Shown in pieces: positions 17,821-26,297 of a DNA stretch of 37,918 bases (positions within the stretch are counted from its first letter, which is position 1; each line of letters begins with the position of its first letter). Source of the stretch: an uncultured Myxococcaceae bacterium (GTDB taxonomy: Bacteria > Myxococcota_A > Polyangia > Polyangiales > Ga0077539); assembly GCA_945952225.1 (NCBI GenBank), contig CAMFHP010000083.1, positions 1-37,918 on the forward strand, in the 5' to 3' direction. Below the pieces are notes generated by a model. The model was not told the DNA's origin and made no database searches. It saw only the letters and a list, made by a program, of their open reading frames with translations. A program made the position numbers and the translations under genes.

Positions 17821-18546
17821 ATGACCGCAGCCCCGAAGCGCGTGGAGATCGTGTTCGAAGTCCCGTGGTCGCACCCGTCGTGGGTGCTGTCGGACAAGAA
17901 GACGCCCGAGAGCGCACTGCAAGACGCCGTGTGCGACGTGCTCGCGTCGTCGCTGCGCGCGTGGGCGAAGCGCGTCGGGCGTGCGGCGATGGTGCGACGC
18001 AACCTCGCGGTGCGCTGGGACGAGGACCATCCCCGCATCGGCGTCGACCCCGACGTGTGCCTGTTGATTCCGCCGCCCGCGACGCCCGAGTCGAAGCTGC
18101 GAAGCCTGCGCACGTGGGAGGACGGCAACGCCCCGCCCCTCGTCGCGATCGAGGTGGTGAGCGCCGAGATGCCGCGCAAGGACTACGAGCTCAGCCCCCG
18201 TCGATGCGGCGCCGCGGGGATCGGCGAGCTGTGGGTGTTCGATCCGCAGCGTCTCGGTCCGCGCGACGACGGAGGTCCGTGGCCCCTGCAGGTGTGGTCA
18301 CGCGGAGGCCGCGGCGAGTTTCGTCGCGTGTACGCAGGCGACGGTCCGGCACGGAGCGAAGCGCTCGACGCGTGGGTGGTGGTGACCGACAACGGGATGC
18401 GGCTCCGGGTGAGCGACGACGCGCAGGGCACGAAACGCTGGCCCACGGAGGCCGAGGAGGCCCGCACCGCCGAGGCCGAACGCGATGCGATGCGCGCGAA
18501 GGTCGCGGAGCTGGAAGCGATGCTCGCGGCGCGCGGTACGCGATAG
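17821..18546 (+). CDS. Uma2 family endonuclease
   Basis: A 241-residue protein of the Uma2 (DUF820) family with a PD-(D/E)XK nuclease fold. The core is DPDVCLLIPP (catalytic Asp region), LVAIEVVS (the E-x-V strand), and the following KDY...RRCGAAGIGELWVFDP, typical of Uma2. A C-terminal coiled coil of Glu/Ala/Arg heptads (about 205-238, EAEEARTAEAERDAMRAK) is also common in the family. Uma2 proteins are very abundant in cyanobacteria and myxobacteria; their biological role is not settled. The start has a good GAAAGGAG 10 nt upstream of the ATG. A separate transcription unit is likely, since TAGCGT lies about 20 nt before the SD. Confidence 0.88.
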   Translation: MTAAPKRVEIVFEVPWSHPSWVLSDKKTPESALQDAVCDVLASSLRAWAKRVGRAAMVRRNLAVRWDEDHPRIGVDPDVCLLIPPPATPESKLRSLRTWEDGNAPPLVAIEVVSAEMPRKDYELSPRRCGAAGIGELWVFDPQRLGPRDDGGPWPLQVWSRGGRGEFRRVYAGDGPARSEALDAWVVVTDNGMRLRVSDDAQGTKRWPTEAEEARTAEAERDAMRAKVAELEAMLAARGTR

Positions 18547-18661
18547 CGCATCGAGACGGCCATCCGCGGCGACCACGGCCCTCCACCCGAAGCGCCAGGC
18601 GAGCCGCGCGGAGTGATCGCAGCATGGACCGGCGCGCCGCTGCGATGCTACCGACGACCTT

Positions 18662-19360
18662 GTGAGCGACGCCCCTCCGCCTCGTGATTCGCCGCGCGCC
18701 CGCACGCTCCACGAGCTCGATGGCGTCGTCGTGGGCTTCGAGCTCACGGTCATCAGCATCGTGCAGGGCATGGCGCTGTCGTTCCTCGTCGAGGGCGCGC
18801 GGTCGGTCTTCGTGGAGGGGAGGCTCGCGCCGACTCCCTATGTGCTCGCGGGCTTTCTCCTCGCGTGCAGCCTGTGGGCGCGCGCCGTCCTCCACGCGTT
18901 CACCGTGATCCGCTGGCCCCTCGACCTCGGACACAACTTCCTCTACTTCGTGGCTGCGCTCCTGGAGGCTGCCCTCTTCTCACAGGCCGGACGCCCCGAG
19001 CGCTGGTACCCCATCGGCACCGTCATGCTGCTCGCGTTCTGGGGAACCTTCGTGCGCGAGCGACGCATCTACCAGGCCCGTCGACGAGACCTCGCAGGCC
19101 CCGTCGGCGCCGCGCTCGTCGATGCGCTCGAACAAGAGCACGAGCTCAACATCCGTCTCTGGATGCCCGCGCTCGTCGTGGTGTGGGGCGCGATGACGGC
19201 GCTGCTCTTCGCGAAGCCCGACGTGTTTCTCACGGGCGGATGGCACGTCGCGTTCGGCGCGCTCCAGGCGCTCGGCCTCGGGGGCTACCTCGCGTACATG
19301 GTCCGCTTCTACCGACGGGTCATCGACCGCGTCGTCGAGGCGCGCAGCGAGGGCGGTTGA
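18662..19360 (+). CDS. Six-helix membrane protein, unknown function
   Basis: A 232-residue integral membrane protein. Hydrophobic segments lie at about 21-43, 58-79, 88-106, 114-130, 164-184 and 197-217, with short loops. There are Arg-rich cytoplasmic stretches (RERRIYQARRRD) and no cysteine-rich or enzymatic motif. The start is GTG and has no SD; CTACCGA about 10 nt upstream could be a -10. No known family is recognised. It is the last gene before the 21-bp repeat array. Confidence 0.75.
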   Translation: MSDAPPPRDSPRARTLHELDGVVVGFELTVISIVQGMALSFLVEGARSVFVEGRLAPTPYVLAGFLLACSLWARAVLHAFTVIRWPLDLGHNFLYFVAALLEAALFSQAGRPERWYPIGTVMLLAFWGTFVRERRIYQARRRDLAGPVGAALVDALEQEHELNIRLWMPALVVVWGAMTALLFAKPDVFLTGGWHVAFGALQALGLGGYLAYMVRFYRRVIDRVVEARSEGG

Positions 19361-19843
19361 CGCTGCCCGACGTGAGGGCACCGCGCCTCCTGTTGGTTGG
19401 GTCGCGCGCCCCCCCAGTTGGGTCGCGCCGTGGGCCCCCTGGATCGCGTTCCCCCCCCGGTTGGGTCGCGCGCGCGGCCCGTTGGATCCGCCGCATGGCC
19501 TGTTGGATCACGACATCGGCGTCCTGGCGCACGCCGTCGGCGTGTTGGGTCACCCGTGGGGGCAGTTGGATCACCGCACATCCGTGTTGGATCACCGACG
19601 CGCGGTCGCTGTGATCGGGGTGTGGCGGGCTGCGCACGCGCGCGGGCGCCGAGGTGCAGCCCGCGGAGCAGCGTGGGCGTGACCGTGAGCGGGAAGCCCT
19701 TCGTGTCGGCCCTGCGGGCGTTGGCGAGGCCGTCGTCGAGGGGCGTCGATCCCTTCAGGTGGGGAACGGGCGACGCGCTCGCCGCGAGACGACCGCGCGT
19801 GTCTGCGAACCCGCGCCGAGATGTGGCGCGAGGGCCACGTTCG
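19361..19843. other. 483-bp gap containing a 21-bp array
   Basis: No conventional gene is evident. The first half is the 21-bp array. In 19615-19843 a minus-strand frame is open and protein-like in composition (reading VPHLKGSTPLDDGLANARR) and continues in phase through the array to 19309, but it has no ATG or GTG before 19581. It may be a decayed gene or coincidence in high-GC DNA. Confidence 0.5.
19396..19607. repeat. Ten-unit 21-bp tandem array (TTGGRTC core)
   Basis: TTGGATC, TTGGGTC or the variants CTGGATC/CTGGCGC recur at 19397, 19418, 19439, 19461, 19482, 19503, 19524, 19545, 19566 and 19587. Spacing is exactly 21 bp except for one 22-bp step. Between cores the sequence is divergent, often CACCG or CGCGC after the core and GTG or CAG before it. 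The 21-bp period equals seven codons and also two helical turns. Coding frames across it read as heptads: xDPTxxx and xIQxxxx on minus, xWITxxx and GxLDHxx on plus. It is not CRISPR-like, as there are no conserved long repeats. Confidence 0.9.
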
Positions 19844-20542
19844 CTAGCGCCGCACGCGGATCAGCGAGCCGCAGTCGCCCCATTCGAAGACCCCGTGCGC
19901 GTCTTCGGCCACGGGGTGGAACCGCGCGCCCGACGCGTCGTCGGGTGGAATCACGCACACGTGAAAGGTCGCGCGATCGACGGGCGGGTCGTCGCGGAGC
20001 GGCTCGTCCTGGTGGAAGACCTGGGTGCCATCGTCGAAGAAGCCGTGTCCCAGCGGACGAAACGCGCGCGCATGCGCCGACTCGATGAGCCCGAAGTAGA
20101 AGCCCGTGGAGTCCGCGCAGGTGGAGGGCCCGCACGACTGCGGAAAGGGCAGCCACACCTCGCCCCCGGAGACGATGTAGAAGTTCGTCCACACCGCGCA
20201 CGGCTCGGTCACTTCGACGAAGAGGGTCTCTTCGGGTCGCCCATGCGCACGCCAGTCCGGGTGTCGACTCGCGACGAGTCCGGCGCGCGAGCGGTAGAAG
20301 CCATGCGCCCGCGCGAAGAGCGAACCGAGCCGGTGCTGCGCGACGACGTGACAGTCGGTGACCGGCACGCAGGACTCATCGGGCGAGGTGTCGGGCGGCG
20401 CGTCGGGCGCTGGTGACACCACGCCGTTCGGTGACGTGACGCGCACGCGGTGATCGACGGCGTCGGGCATGCGCGAACGCCTCGGAGGGTCTTCGATGCA
20501 GGCCAGCAGAACGATCGTCGCGAGGAGGTGGCTTCGGCGCAT
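19844..20542 (-). CDS. Putative secreted lipoprotein
   Basis: A 232-residue protein beginning MRRSHLLATIVLLAC, a good lipobox (LLAC, Cys15). A Pro/Asp-rich linker (PAPDAPPDTSPDESC) leads to a beta-rich domain. Cys pairs likely form disulfides (CVPVTDC, CGPSTC, FHVCVIPPDD, WGDCGSL). No family is recognised. The longer upstream frame was rejected because the lipoprotein signal begins at the ATG at 20542 and the upstream part would overlap the divergent rhodanese gene. The domain reads like a myxobacterial outer-membrane-associated protein of unknown function. Confidence 0.75.
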   Translation of the reverse strand: MRRSHLLATIVLLACIEDPPRRSRMPDAVDHRVRVTSPNGVVSPAPDAPPDTSPDESCVPVTDCHVVAQHRLGSLFARAHGFYRSRAGLVASRHPDWRAHGRPEETLFVEVTEPCAVWTNFYIVSGGEVWLPFPQSCGPSTCADSTGFYFGLIESAHARAFRPLGHGFFDDGTQVFHQDEPLRDDPPVDRATFHVCVIPPDDASGARFHPVAEDAHGVFEWGDCGSLIRVRR

Positions 20543-20641
20543 CGGCGGCCCGTCAGCACACGACGGACCACGAGAACAGAATCCGCGTGGTGACGCCTCG
20601 GAGGCCGTCCGCACGCCGACGCGCGACGCGCTGCCCTGCGG

Positions 20642-20647
20642 TAGCGT
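20642..20647 (+). promoter_or_regulatory. Candidate -10 element (TAGCGT)
   Basis: GTAGCGT lies 7 nt before the ATG at 20655, and there is no SD. This is consistent with a leaderless or near-leaderless mRNA. No clear -35 was found. Confidence 0.3.
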
Positions 20648-20654
20648 GCGCGCG

Positions 20655-22079
20655 ATGAGCCCCACGATCCCCTCCGCCGAATCTCGCATCCCCGCGATCG
20701 GCAGCGTGCCGCAGGCGCTGCGGATGTTTCGCGTGAACTGGGTGGCCGCGGAGATCCGTTCGCCGAGCGGTGTTCCCATGCACTCGCCCGACTACGTGTC
20801 GCGCCTCGGACGCTTCGCGCACCTCGTCGACGTGCGCACGCCCGAGGAGATCACCGGCCCCCTCGGGTACATCCCCGGCTCCGTGTGGGTGCCCCTGGAA
20901 GAGGCCCTCCCGCGCCTCGACGCGCTCTCGCCGGAGACGCCCGTCGTGCTCGTGTCTCGCGGCGGCGAGCGGGCGGGCGAGCTCGCGAGGGCCCTCGAAG
21001 CGCGCGGCCATTCCTTCGTCGCGTCGCTCATGGGCGGCGTGGTGGCGTGGCGTCAGGTGGGCTTCTCGACCTCACGCGAGCCCGACATTCTCGCGCGTCG
21101 CGGCGAGCTCGTGGAGGTCGATCCGGTGTGGGTTCCCCGCAAGCGCACGCTCACGCGCGACGACATCGTCGAGCACGTCGGTGATCCCTGCTCGCTGCGG
21201 TGGATCAAGCTCGCCTCGATGCTCGTGACGGGCCGTCTCTCGTGCGTCGATGGCCGCGACGACGCGGGCATCCTCGGAACGCCCGGCGGCGATGCAGGGG
21301 AGTTCGCCCTCGCCCTCGCCGCGCTCGAACGGGTGGCGGGTGTCACCCTCGACGACGCCACGCTCCACGCCCTGCTCCTGCGGCGCATCGACGCCTTCGG
21401 GCGCTTCTATCTCCACACCGACGTGCACGCCTCCAACGCGTTCATCCGCTCGATGCGCGACGACCGCAGGCTCGACGACGCGCTCGCCCATGTGTTCGAA
21501 CCGCTGGAGTGGCGACGCTTCCTCCAGTCGCCGCCCGAGGCCCTGCGCGACATCATCCTGGAGCACCTCGTGGTGCCCGAGCACATGGGCTGCGGACACC
21601 TTCGACTGTCGCTCCAACGCAGCGAGGCCTACGGCGTGCGGCCCGAGATCGTGCGCTCGATGTACCGACAGTTCCTCTCGCTCCGCTGGCAGGGCGTCGA
21701 GGAGAACGAGATCGCCGTGCTCCCCGGTGGCCACGCCGAGGGCGCCGTGGTGCGGGTGTTTCTCGAAGACGGCGCGGACGCGTTCTCGAACGTTCCGCTC
21801 ATCTCCCCGACGGCCGCGGGCTCGCAGATGTTCCTCTGCCACCCGCAGGTGAGCGGCTTCCTCCGCGAGCAGATGGTGCGGTTCCTCACGCGCCAGCGCG
21901 ACCTCGTTCCGCTGCCGAAGGGCTCGGAGGCCGCGCTGCTCGCCGAGGTCGAGCGCCTCGGCGACCAGCAGCTCACCGCGACGCTCTCGGCCCTCGCGCC
22001 GGGGCTCCCGGTCTTCGACGTCACCTTCGGCGACGACGCGGTCACCGTCACCGAAGTCGGCGCCGTCGCGCGCGCCTGA
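20655..22079 (+). CDS. Rhodanese-like domain fused to an unrecognised His/Cys-containing domain
   Basis: A 474-residue protein. Residues about 40-135 form a rhodanese domain: LVDVRTPEEITG, IPGSVWVPLEEA, active loop VLVSRGGERAGE and LMGGVVAWRQVGF. The catalytic cysteine position is Ser101, so sulfurtransferase activity is not expected and the domain is probably a binding or regulatory module. Residues about 150-474 match no family I recognise. They contain His254/His258 (HTDVHAS) and H310-M-G-C313-G-H315, a possible metal site, plus VLPGGHAEGAVVRV. No SD is seen; TAGCGT stands 7 nt before the ATG. It is divergent from the lipoprotein at 19844-20542 over 112 bp. Confidence 0.82.
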   Translation: MSPTIPSAESRIPAIGSVPQALRMFRVNWVAAEIRSPSGVPMHSPDYVSRLGRFAHLVDVRTPEEITGPLGYIPGSVWVPLEEALPRLDALSPETPVVLVSRGGERAGELARALEARGHSFVASLMGGVVAWRQVGFSTSREPDILARRGELVEVDPVWVPRKRTLTRDDIVEHVGDPCSLRWIKLASMLVTGRLSCVDGRDDAGILGTPGGDAGEFALALAALERVAGVTLDDATLHALLLRRIDAFGRFYLHTDVHASNAFIRSMRDDRRLDDALAHVFEPLEWRRFLQSPPEALRDIILEHLVVPEHMGCGHLRLSLQRSEAYGVRPEIVRSMYRQFLSLRWQGVEENEIAVLPGGHAEGAVVRVFLEDGADAFSNVPLISPTAAGSQMFLCHPQVSGFLREQMVRFLTRQRDLVPLPKGSEAALLAEVERLGDQQLTATLSALAPGLPVFDVTFGDDAVTVTEVGAVARA

Positions 22080-22130
22080 GACACGCTCTGGCACTTGTTC
22101 ACAGGCCCATCGCAACGGTACGACCTGCGC

Positions 22131-23126
22131 GTGAACGTCCTCCCTCCGCCATCATCGTCGACCGGGACCGGTGGCGAGGCGAACGCGTCGTGGTCGCTCC
22201 AGACGCCGCACGACGCGTACCTCCTCGGGCTCCGCGTGGAGCACCCTGCGAACCGCAGCGCGCGCGAGGTGTACGCCGCGTTTCTCGGCGTCGAGCCCCA
22301 CACACTCCGCGCCACCGAGGGAGGCGGCGTGTGGCGCTGGTTCGCCTCCGATCGCACCGTGCGCTGGGCCCCGCAGGAGCGAGCGCCGTGGGCGTGGCGC
22401 AAGAAGGCCACGCGCGATGCGTGTGAGTCACCCCGCGAGCTGTGGGAGCGCCTCGCCGCGCGCGGCATCCTTCCGCCGACGTGGGTCGACAGCGTGGAGC
22501 GCGAGTTTTTCGACCTGCCCGCACGCAGCGAAGCGCTGGTGATCACCGACGCGCCCCTCACGTTGGAGCTCGCCCTGCGCCTCGCGAGCGACGTCGCAGG
22601 AATGGTCACCGCCGAAGCGCTGATGCGAGAGGCCATCAGCCTCCTCGCGCCCTGGGGAATGCCGTGTCCCGCGAAGGTCCGCTGGAGCGCGTTCCCCACA
22701 CAACGCGACTGGTACGCCGAAGGGCACGCGGCGGTGATCCCGCCCTATCTCGCCGACCTCGTCGAGCGCACCGAGAAGGAGCTCGCGCGCCGCAGCGCCT
22801 TCGTCACGGAGTTCGCGCGCGGCACCACCGTGCCCGCGAGCCGTACCTTCGTGGCGCAGTCGCTCCTCGAGGTGCATCTCGCGTGGCAGCAGTGGTGCGC
22901 CGACGATCGTCGCGTGCCCGCCCGACGCGAAGACTGGCCCCCGACCCGGGAGCCGCGGCCCCGCGCACCCAAGATCACCTGGGGCCGTTGCCCGGCGTCG
23001 GTCGCAGGCGTGCGCTTTCGCGAGCTCGCGGATCCCACGCGGCCGCTGCTGGGCATCGTCGCGCTGGGGTACACGCCCGACTGGATCCGCGTCGAGTCGG
23101 CGACGATCCTGCACCGCGGCCGTTGA
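22131..23126 (+). CDS. Hypothetical protein
   Basis: A 331-residue soluble protein (GTG start), or 343 residues from an in-frame TTG at 22095; neither start has an SD. It is rich in Trp and Arg (RWFASDRTVRWAP, WAWRKK, HLAWQQWCADDRR), with several helical segments and no signal peptide. No family motif is recognised. It follows the rhodanese gene by about 50 nt in the same direction and may be co-transcribed. It converges with the methyltransferase gene. Confidence 0.72.
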   Translation: MNVLPPPSSSTGTGGEANASWSLQTPHDAYLLGLRVEHPANRSAREVYAAFLGVEPHTLRATEGGGVWRWFASDRTVRWAPQERAPWAWRKKATRDACESPRELWERLAARGILPPTWVDSVEREFFDLPARSEALVITDAPLTLELALRLASDVAGMVTAEALMREAISLLAPWGMPCPAKVRWSAFPTQRDWYAEGHAAVIPPYLADLVERTEKELARRSAFVTEFARGTTVPASRTFVAQSLLEVHLAWQQWCADDRRVPARREDWPPTREPRPRAPKITWGRCPASVAGVRFRELADPTRPLLGIVALGYTPDWIRVESATILHRGR

Positions 23127-23189
23127 GCGTCGCGTGCGAGGAGAACGCGCCGAACGCCCTCGCCCGGTGATGCGACGCGCGGGTCTCGT

Positions 23190-23771
23190 TCACCGACCGC
23201 GTTCGAGCTCGTAGAACGCCACGCCGCCCTCGTGCCGCGCCCAGAGCCCCGCGCCCGCCTGCACGAAGTGGCGCGTGAGGCGCTGGCGGTACCACGCGCC
23301 CGTGCGCCAGTGGCACTCCAGGTCGGTGGAGGCCGGGTCGATCACGTGCGTGCGGTCGTGTTGTGTGGGCACTTCGAGGTACAGCAGCGAGCGCGTCGCG
23401 CGCCCGAGGTTCTCGATCGCCGCCGCGGCCTGCGCGTCGTCGAGGTACTGGAGCACGCCCTGGCACACCACGAGGTCCGACGGGCTCCGCGGCGCCCACG
23501 CGGCGATGTCGCGCTGCTCGTGGCCGTAGCGCTCGCACGCGTACGCGCTCACGTCGGTCGAGACGTACTTCACCTCGGGGTGGTGCTTGCGAAACCAGTC
23601 GCGCCACAGGCCCGGTCCGGCGCCCACGTCGAGCACCGAGGTGATGCGCACGCCCCACCACGCGGCCATGTGCACCACCGCGGTCGCGAGGTGCGCGACG
23701 GAGCCCGCGGTGTGCACCGGACGCTGCTCGTAGAAACGTCGGTAGTACTCGGCATCGAAGCGCGCGGTCAT
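23190..23771 (-). CDS. Class I SAM-dependent methyltransferase
   Basis: A 193-residue Rossmann-fold methyltransferase. Motif I is VLDVGAGPGLWRDWF (about residues 46-60), the acidic residue ending strand 2 is in YVSTDVSAYACERYG, and motif IV is DLVVCQGVLQYLDD. The C-terminal part (THVIDPASTDLECHWRTGAWY) is family-like but does not identify the acceptor. The ATG at 23771 has GAGGAGA about 11 nt upstream, favouring it over the in-frame ATG ten codons earlier (23801). It is divergent from the small acidic gene at 23910 across about 140 bp. Confidence 0.9.
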   Translation of the reverse strand: MTARFDAEYYRRFYEQRPVHTAGSVAHLATAVVHMAAWWGVRITSVLDVGAGPGLWRDWFRKHHPEVKYVSTDVSAYACERYGHEQRDIAAWAPRSPSDLVVCQGVLQYLDDAQAAAAIENLGRATRSLLYLEVPTQHDRTHVIDPASTDLECHWRTGAWYRQRLTRHFVQAGAGLWARHEGGVAFYELERGR

Positions 23772-23909
23772 CGGGGTGGAGACTCTCCTCGCGCGCTTCA
23801 TACCGCACCCCATCGGGTCGGCGATGCGCGATCCGCGCGCGGCGGATTTGGGGGGTTCCGACCGACGCGCCACGCGCCTACGATGGCGGGAAGAGAGGCG
23901 GTGGAGCCA

Positions 23910-24221
23910 ATGATCATCCGGCGTCACAAACGCGGGCAGGAGATGGGCTTTCTCGACGCGAAGTCCGTCCATCGGGGAACGGCGCTCGACGAGGCCGAGC
24001 TGCTCGGCGAGCACTACATCGCGAACGCGCTCGCGGGCGAAGAGACGCTGCCCGACACCCTCGACGCCGTGAGCGCCGAAGAAGACGGCGGCCCCTGGAT
24101 CGAGACCTCGGGCGAGAAGGAATTCGCCCTCGACGTCGACGCGTCGAACCCGCGCGGAAGCCACCGCGAGGCCTTTCCCACCGCCGTGCACGGCCCCCGC
24201 GCCCTCCGCGCGCGCCGCTGA
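23910..24221 (+). CDS. Small acidic conserved-looking protein
   Basis: A 103-residue hypothetical. The ATG has a strong GGTGGAG 4 nt upstream; an in-frame ATG nine codons earlier (23883) is less likely. The N-terminus is basic (MIIRRHKRGQEMG) and the middle strongly acidic (GEEDTLPDTL-like stretch, AEEDGGPW, GEKEFALDVDASNPRG). The acidic character and third-position G/C bias indicate a real gene. No function is recognised. It converges with the GH13 gene, 22 nt between stops. Confidence 0.72.
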   Translation: MIIRRHKRGQEMGFLDAKSVHRGTALDEAELLGEHYIANALAGEETLPDTLDAVSAEEDGGPWIETSGEKEFALDVDASNPRGSHREAFPTAVHGPRALRARR

Positions 24222-24243
24222 GCCGCGCACCTCCCCACCGCCG

Positions 24244-26034
24244 TCAGCGCGCCTCGTCGAGCGAGTAGATCAGCGCCGACCATGCGCCGAGTCCTACGTG
24301 CAGTTCGCCCGCGTCGTCGGTGCTCGCGCTGACCGACTCGGTGCCATCGAACACCTCGCTGTAGCCGCGCCAGTCGGAGTTGAAGCGCAGACGCCAGACG
24401 CCCTGCGTGGGGGCCCGGAGCACGTAGTCGTCGAAGGCGCGGCCCGAGAGGTTCGCCACCACGATCACCTCGTCGCCGGGGCCTCCGTGGAACCACCGCC
24501 GATACGCCACGGTCTTGTTCGCCTCGTCGACGTGGAACACCTCGATGTGCGGCCCCACGAGCCCCGCGCAATCGCCCGCGAGGTCGAGGCGCAGCGCGAT
24601 GAGGTCGCGAAAGAGCGCAACGATTCCGCCGAAGACCTCCGCCCGGCGCCAGTCGAGCGGAACGTCGTCGCGAAAGTACCGATCGGCGAGCAGCGCCTGC
24701 CCCTGGAACAACATCGGAATGCCCGGCGCGGTGAGCACCAGCGCGGCCCCCAGCGTCGCGCGCTTCTGCGACTCGCGGCTGTCCGCGGCGCCGGGGTGGA
24801 TCTCCTCGGGCACGCGCGCGCTCCCGTTGGCCACGGCGTCGTGCGACTCGGTGTAGATCACCCGCGCGAAGGGGTTGTCGTGGTCGCGGGCTTCGAGCGC
24901 GTCGATCACCGCGCGCAGGTCGCGGGCCTCGTCGCTCGGCGTGATGAGCGCGGCGCGCACGGGGTGGACGAAGCGCGCGTCCCACTGGGCGTCGAAGCCC
25001 GCGCCGCCCGCGTCGAGGGGCGCCGTGATGGCGGCGTTGTTCTGCAGGTCTTCGGCGATGAGCAGCACCTCGGGGTCGACCTCGTCGAGCGTGCTCCGGA
25101 GCGCCTGGAGCAGCGACCATCCCTCGTGAATCGCGGGCGAATCCGGGGCGCCATCGCGGGTGTACATGTACGGCGTCATGTCGACGCGCACGCCGTCGAG
25201 GTGAAAGTCGCGCACCCGCGACGCGAGGTTCGCGAGGATGTACGCGCGCACCTCGGGACGCCCGTAGTCGGGTCGCGTGTCGCCCCACGGCGTCGTGCGA
25301 CGGTCGTCGTTGTAGAAGTAGATCCCGCCGCCGCCGTGCTCGCTCCAGCCGTCGAAGCGCCAGAGGTCGAGGTCCGTCGGGCCGAAGTGGTTGTAGACCA
25401 CGTCGAGGATCACCGAGAGGCCCCGCGCGTGCGCCGCCCGCACGAAGCGACGGAGCCCGTCGGAGCCTCCATACGCCTGCTCTACCGCGAAGGGATGCGC
25501 GGGGTTGTAGCCCCACGAGCGGTCGCCCGCGAACTCGGCGACGGGCATGAGTTCCACCGCGTTCACGCCGAGCTGCACGAGGTGATCGAGGCGCTCGATC
25601 GCGTCGTCGAAGGTGCCCACGCGACCGGGTAGCACCGCGCCGTACGAGCCCACGTGGAGCTCATAGATCACCATGCGGTTCACCGGCGGACGCACGGGCT
25701 GATCGTCGCCCCACTCGAAGGCCTCGGGGTCTTCGATGAGTCCGTTGCCGATCGACGAGGTGACCGCGCGCACCCACGGATCGATGCGCGACAGACGCCC
25801 CGCCTCCGTGTCGAGACTGAACCGGTATTCATCGCCCACGGAGGCCTCCGCCACGTGCGCGAACCAGTGTCCGTCGGCCTCGGGCTCCATGGGATCGGCC
25901 TCGGGGTTCCACCCGTTGAAGCTCCCCACCACCGACACGGCCTGCGCGTTCGGCGCCCACACGCGGAACGCCACGCCCACCCTGCACACGATCGCGCCCA
26001 TGCCGGGCGGCCTCGCCGTCACCACTGCGTTCAT
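24244..26034 (-). CDS. GH13 alpha-glucan enzyme with CBM48 (branching enzyme/TreZ-like)
   Basis: A 596-residue alpha-amylase-superfamily protein. A CBM48-type module occupies about residues 20-110 (VAFRVWAPNAQAVSVVGSFNGW). The GH13 barrel shows IYELHVGSYG, GVNAVELMPVAEF, DVVYNHFGP, the nucleophile Asp in GVRVDM near residue 282, the acid/base Glu in LLIAEDL near 326 and the stabilising Asp in ESHDA near 397. The architecture fits 1,4-alpha-glucan branching enzymes and malto-oligosyltrehalose trehalohydrolases; no treY or other glg gene is present to decide. A good GAGGGAG precedes the ATG, which was chosen over an upstream in-frame ATG. It probably acts in glycogen or trehalose metabolism in the cytosol. 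Confidence 0.92.
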   Translation of the reverse strand: MNAVVTARPPGMGAIVCRVGVAFRVWAPNAQAVSVVGSFNGWNPEADPMEPEADGHWFAHVAEASVGDEYRFSLDTEAGRLSRIDPWVRAVTSSIGNGLIEDPEAFEWGDDQPVRPPVNRMVIYELHVGSYGAVLPGRVGTFDDAIERLDHLVQLGVNAVELMPVAEFAGDRSWGYNPAHPFAVEQAYGGSDGLRRFVRAAHARGLSVILDVVYNHFGPTDLDLWRFDGWSEHGGGGIYFYNDDRRTTPWGDTRPDYGRPEVRAYILANLASRVRDFHLDGVRVDMTPYMYTRDGAPDSPAIHEGWSLLQALRSTLDEVDPEVLLIAEDLQNNAAITAPLDAGGAGFDAQWDARFVHPVRAALITPSDEARDLRAVIDALEARDHDNPFARVIYTESHDAVANGSARVPEEIHPGAADSRESQKRATLGAALVLTAPGIPMLFQGQALLADRYFRDDVPLDWRRAEVFGGIVALFRDLIALRLDLAGDCAGLVGPHIEVFHVDEANKTVAYRRWFHGGPGDEVIVVANLSGRAFDDYVLRAPTQGVWRLRFNSDWRGYSEVFDGTESVSASTDDAGELHVGLGAWSALIYSLDEAR

Positions 26035-26297
26035 CGTCGCTCCCTCGCGGGTGTCGCTGCGCGGCCCACGCAGCTCCATCGCCACGGCGCCCGACACCCG
26101 ACGCCGCCGCGCAGTGCAGCGCCCGTGCCCTCCGCGCGATCACGCACATTCACGCGATCACGAACGCGCGCGGGTGCCGCGAATCTCCTCGCGTGGTGCG
26201 CGTCGCCACGGTCAACGCGCGCCGTTGCGGTCCATGCGCCCCTTGTGCTGCCGATCACCGCTGCGGTACGCGGAGTGCGCCGCCGAGGGAGCACACG
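26035..26297. promoter_or_regulatory. Divergent intergenic with CGCGATCACG direct repeat
   Basis: The 263-bp gap between the leftward GH13 gene and a rightward hypothetical contains CGCGATCACG at 26135-26144 and again at 26153-26162, 18 bp apart. A related CCGATCACC lies near 26247. These are candidate operator half-sites shared by the divergent genes. No RNA gene is seen. Confidence 0.4.

Noticed and set aside
19396-19607. CRISPR array
   Set aside because: The units are 21 bp in total with only a 7-bp core conserved; there is no repeat/spacer structure and no cas genes.
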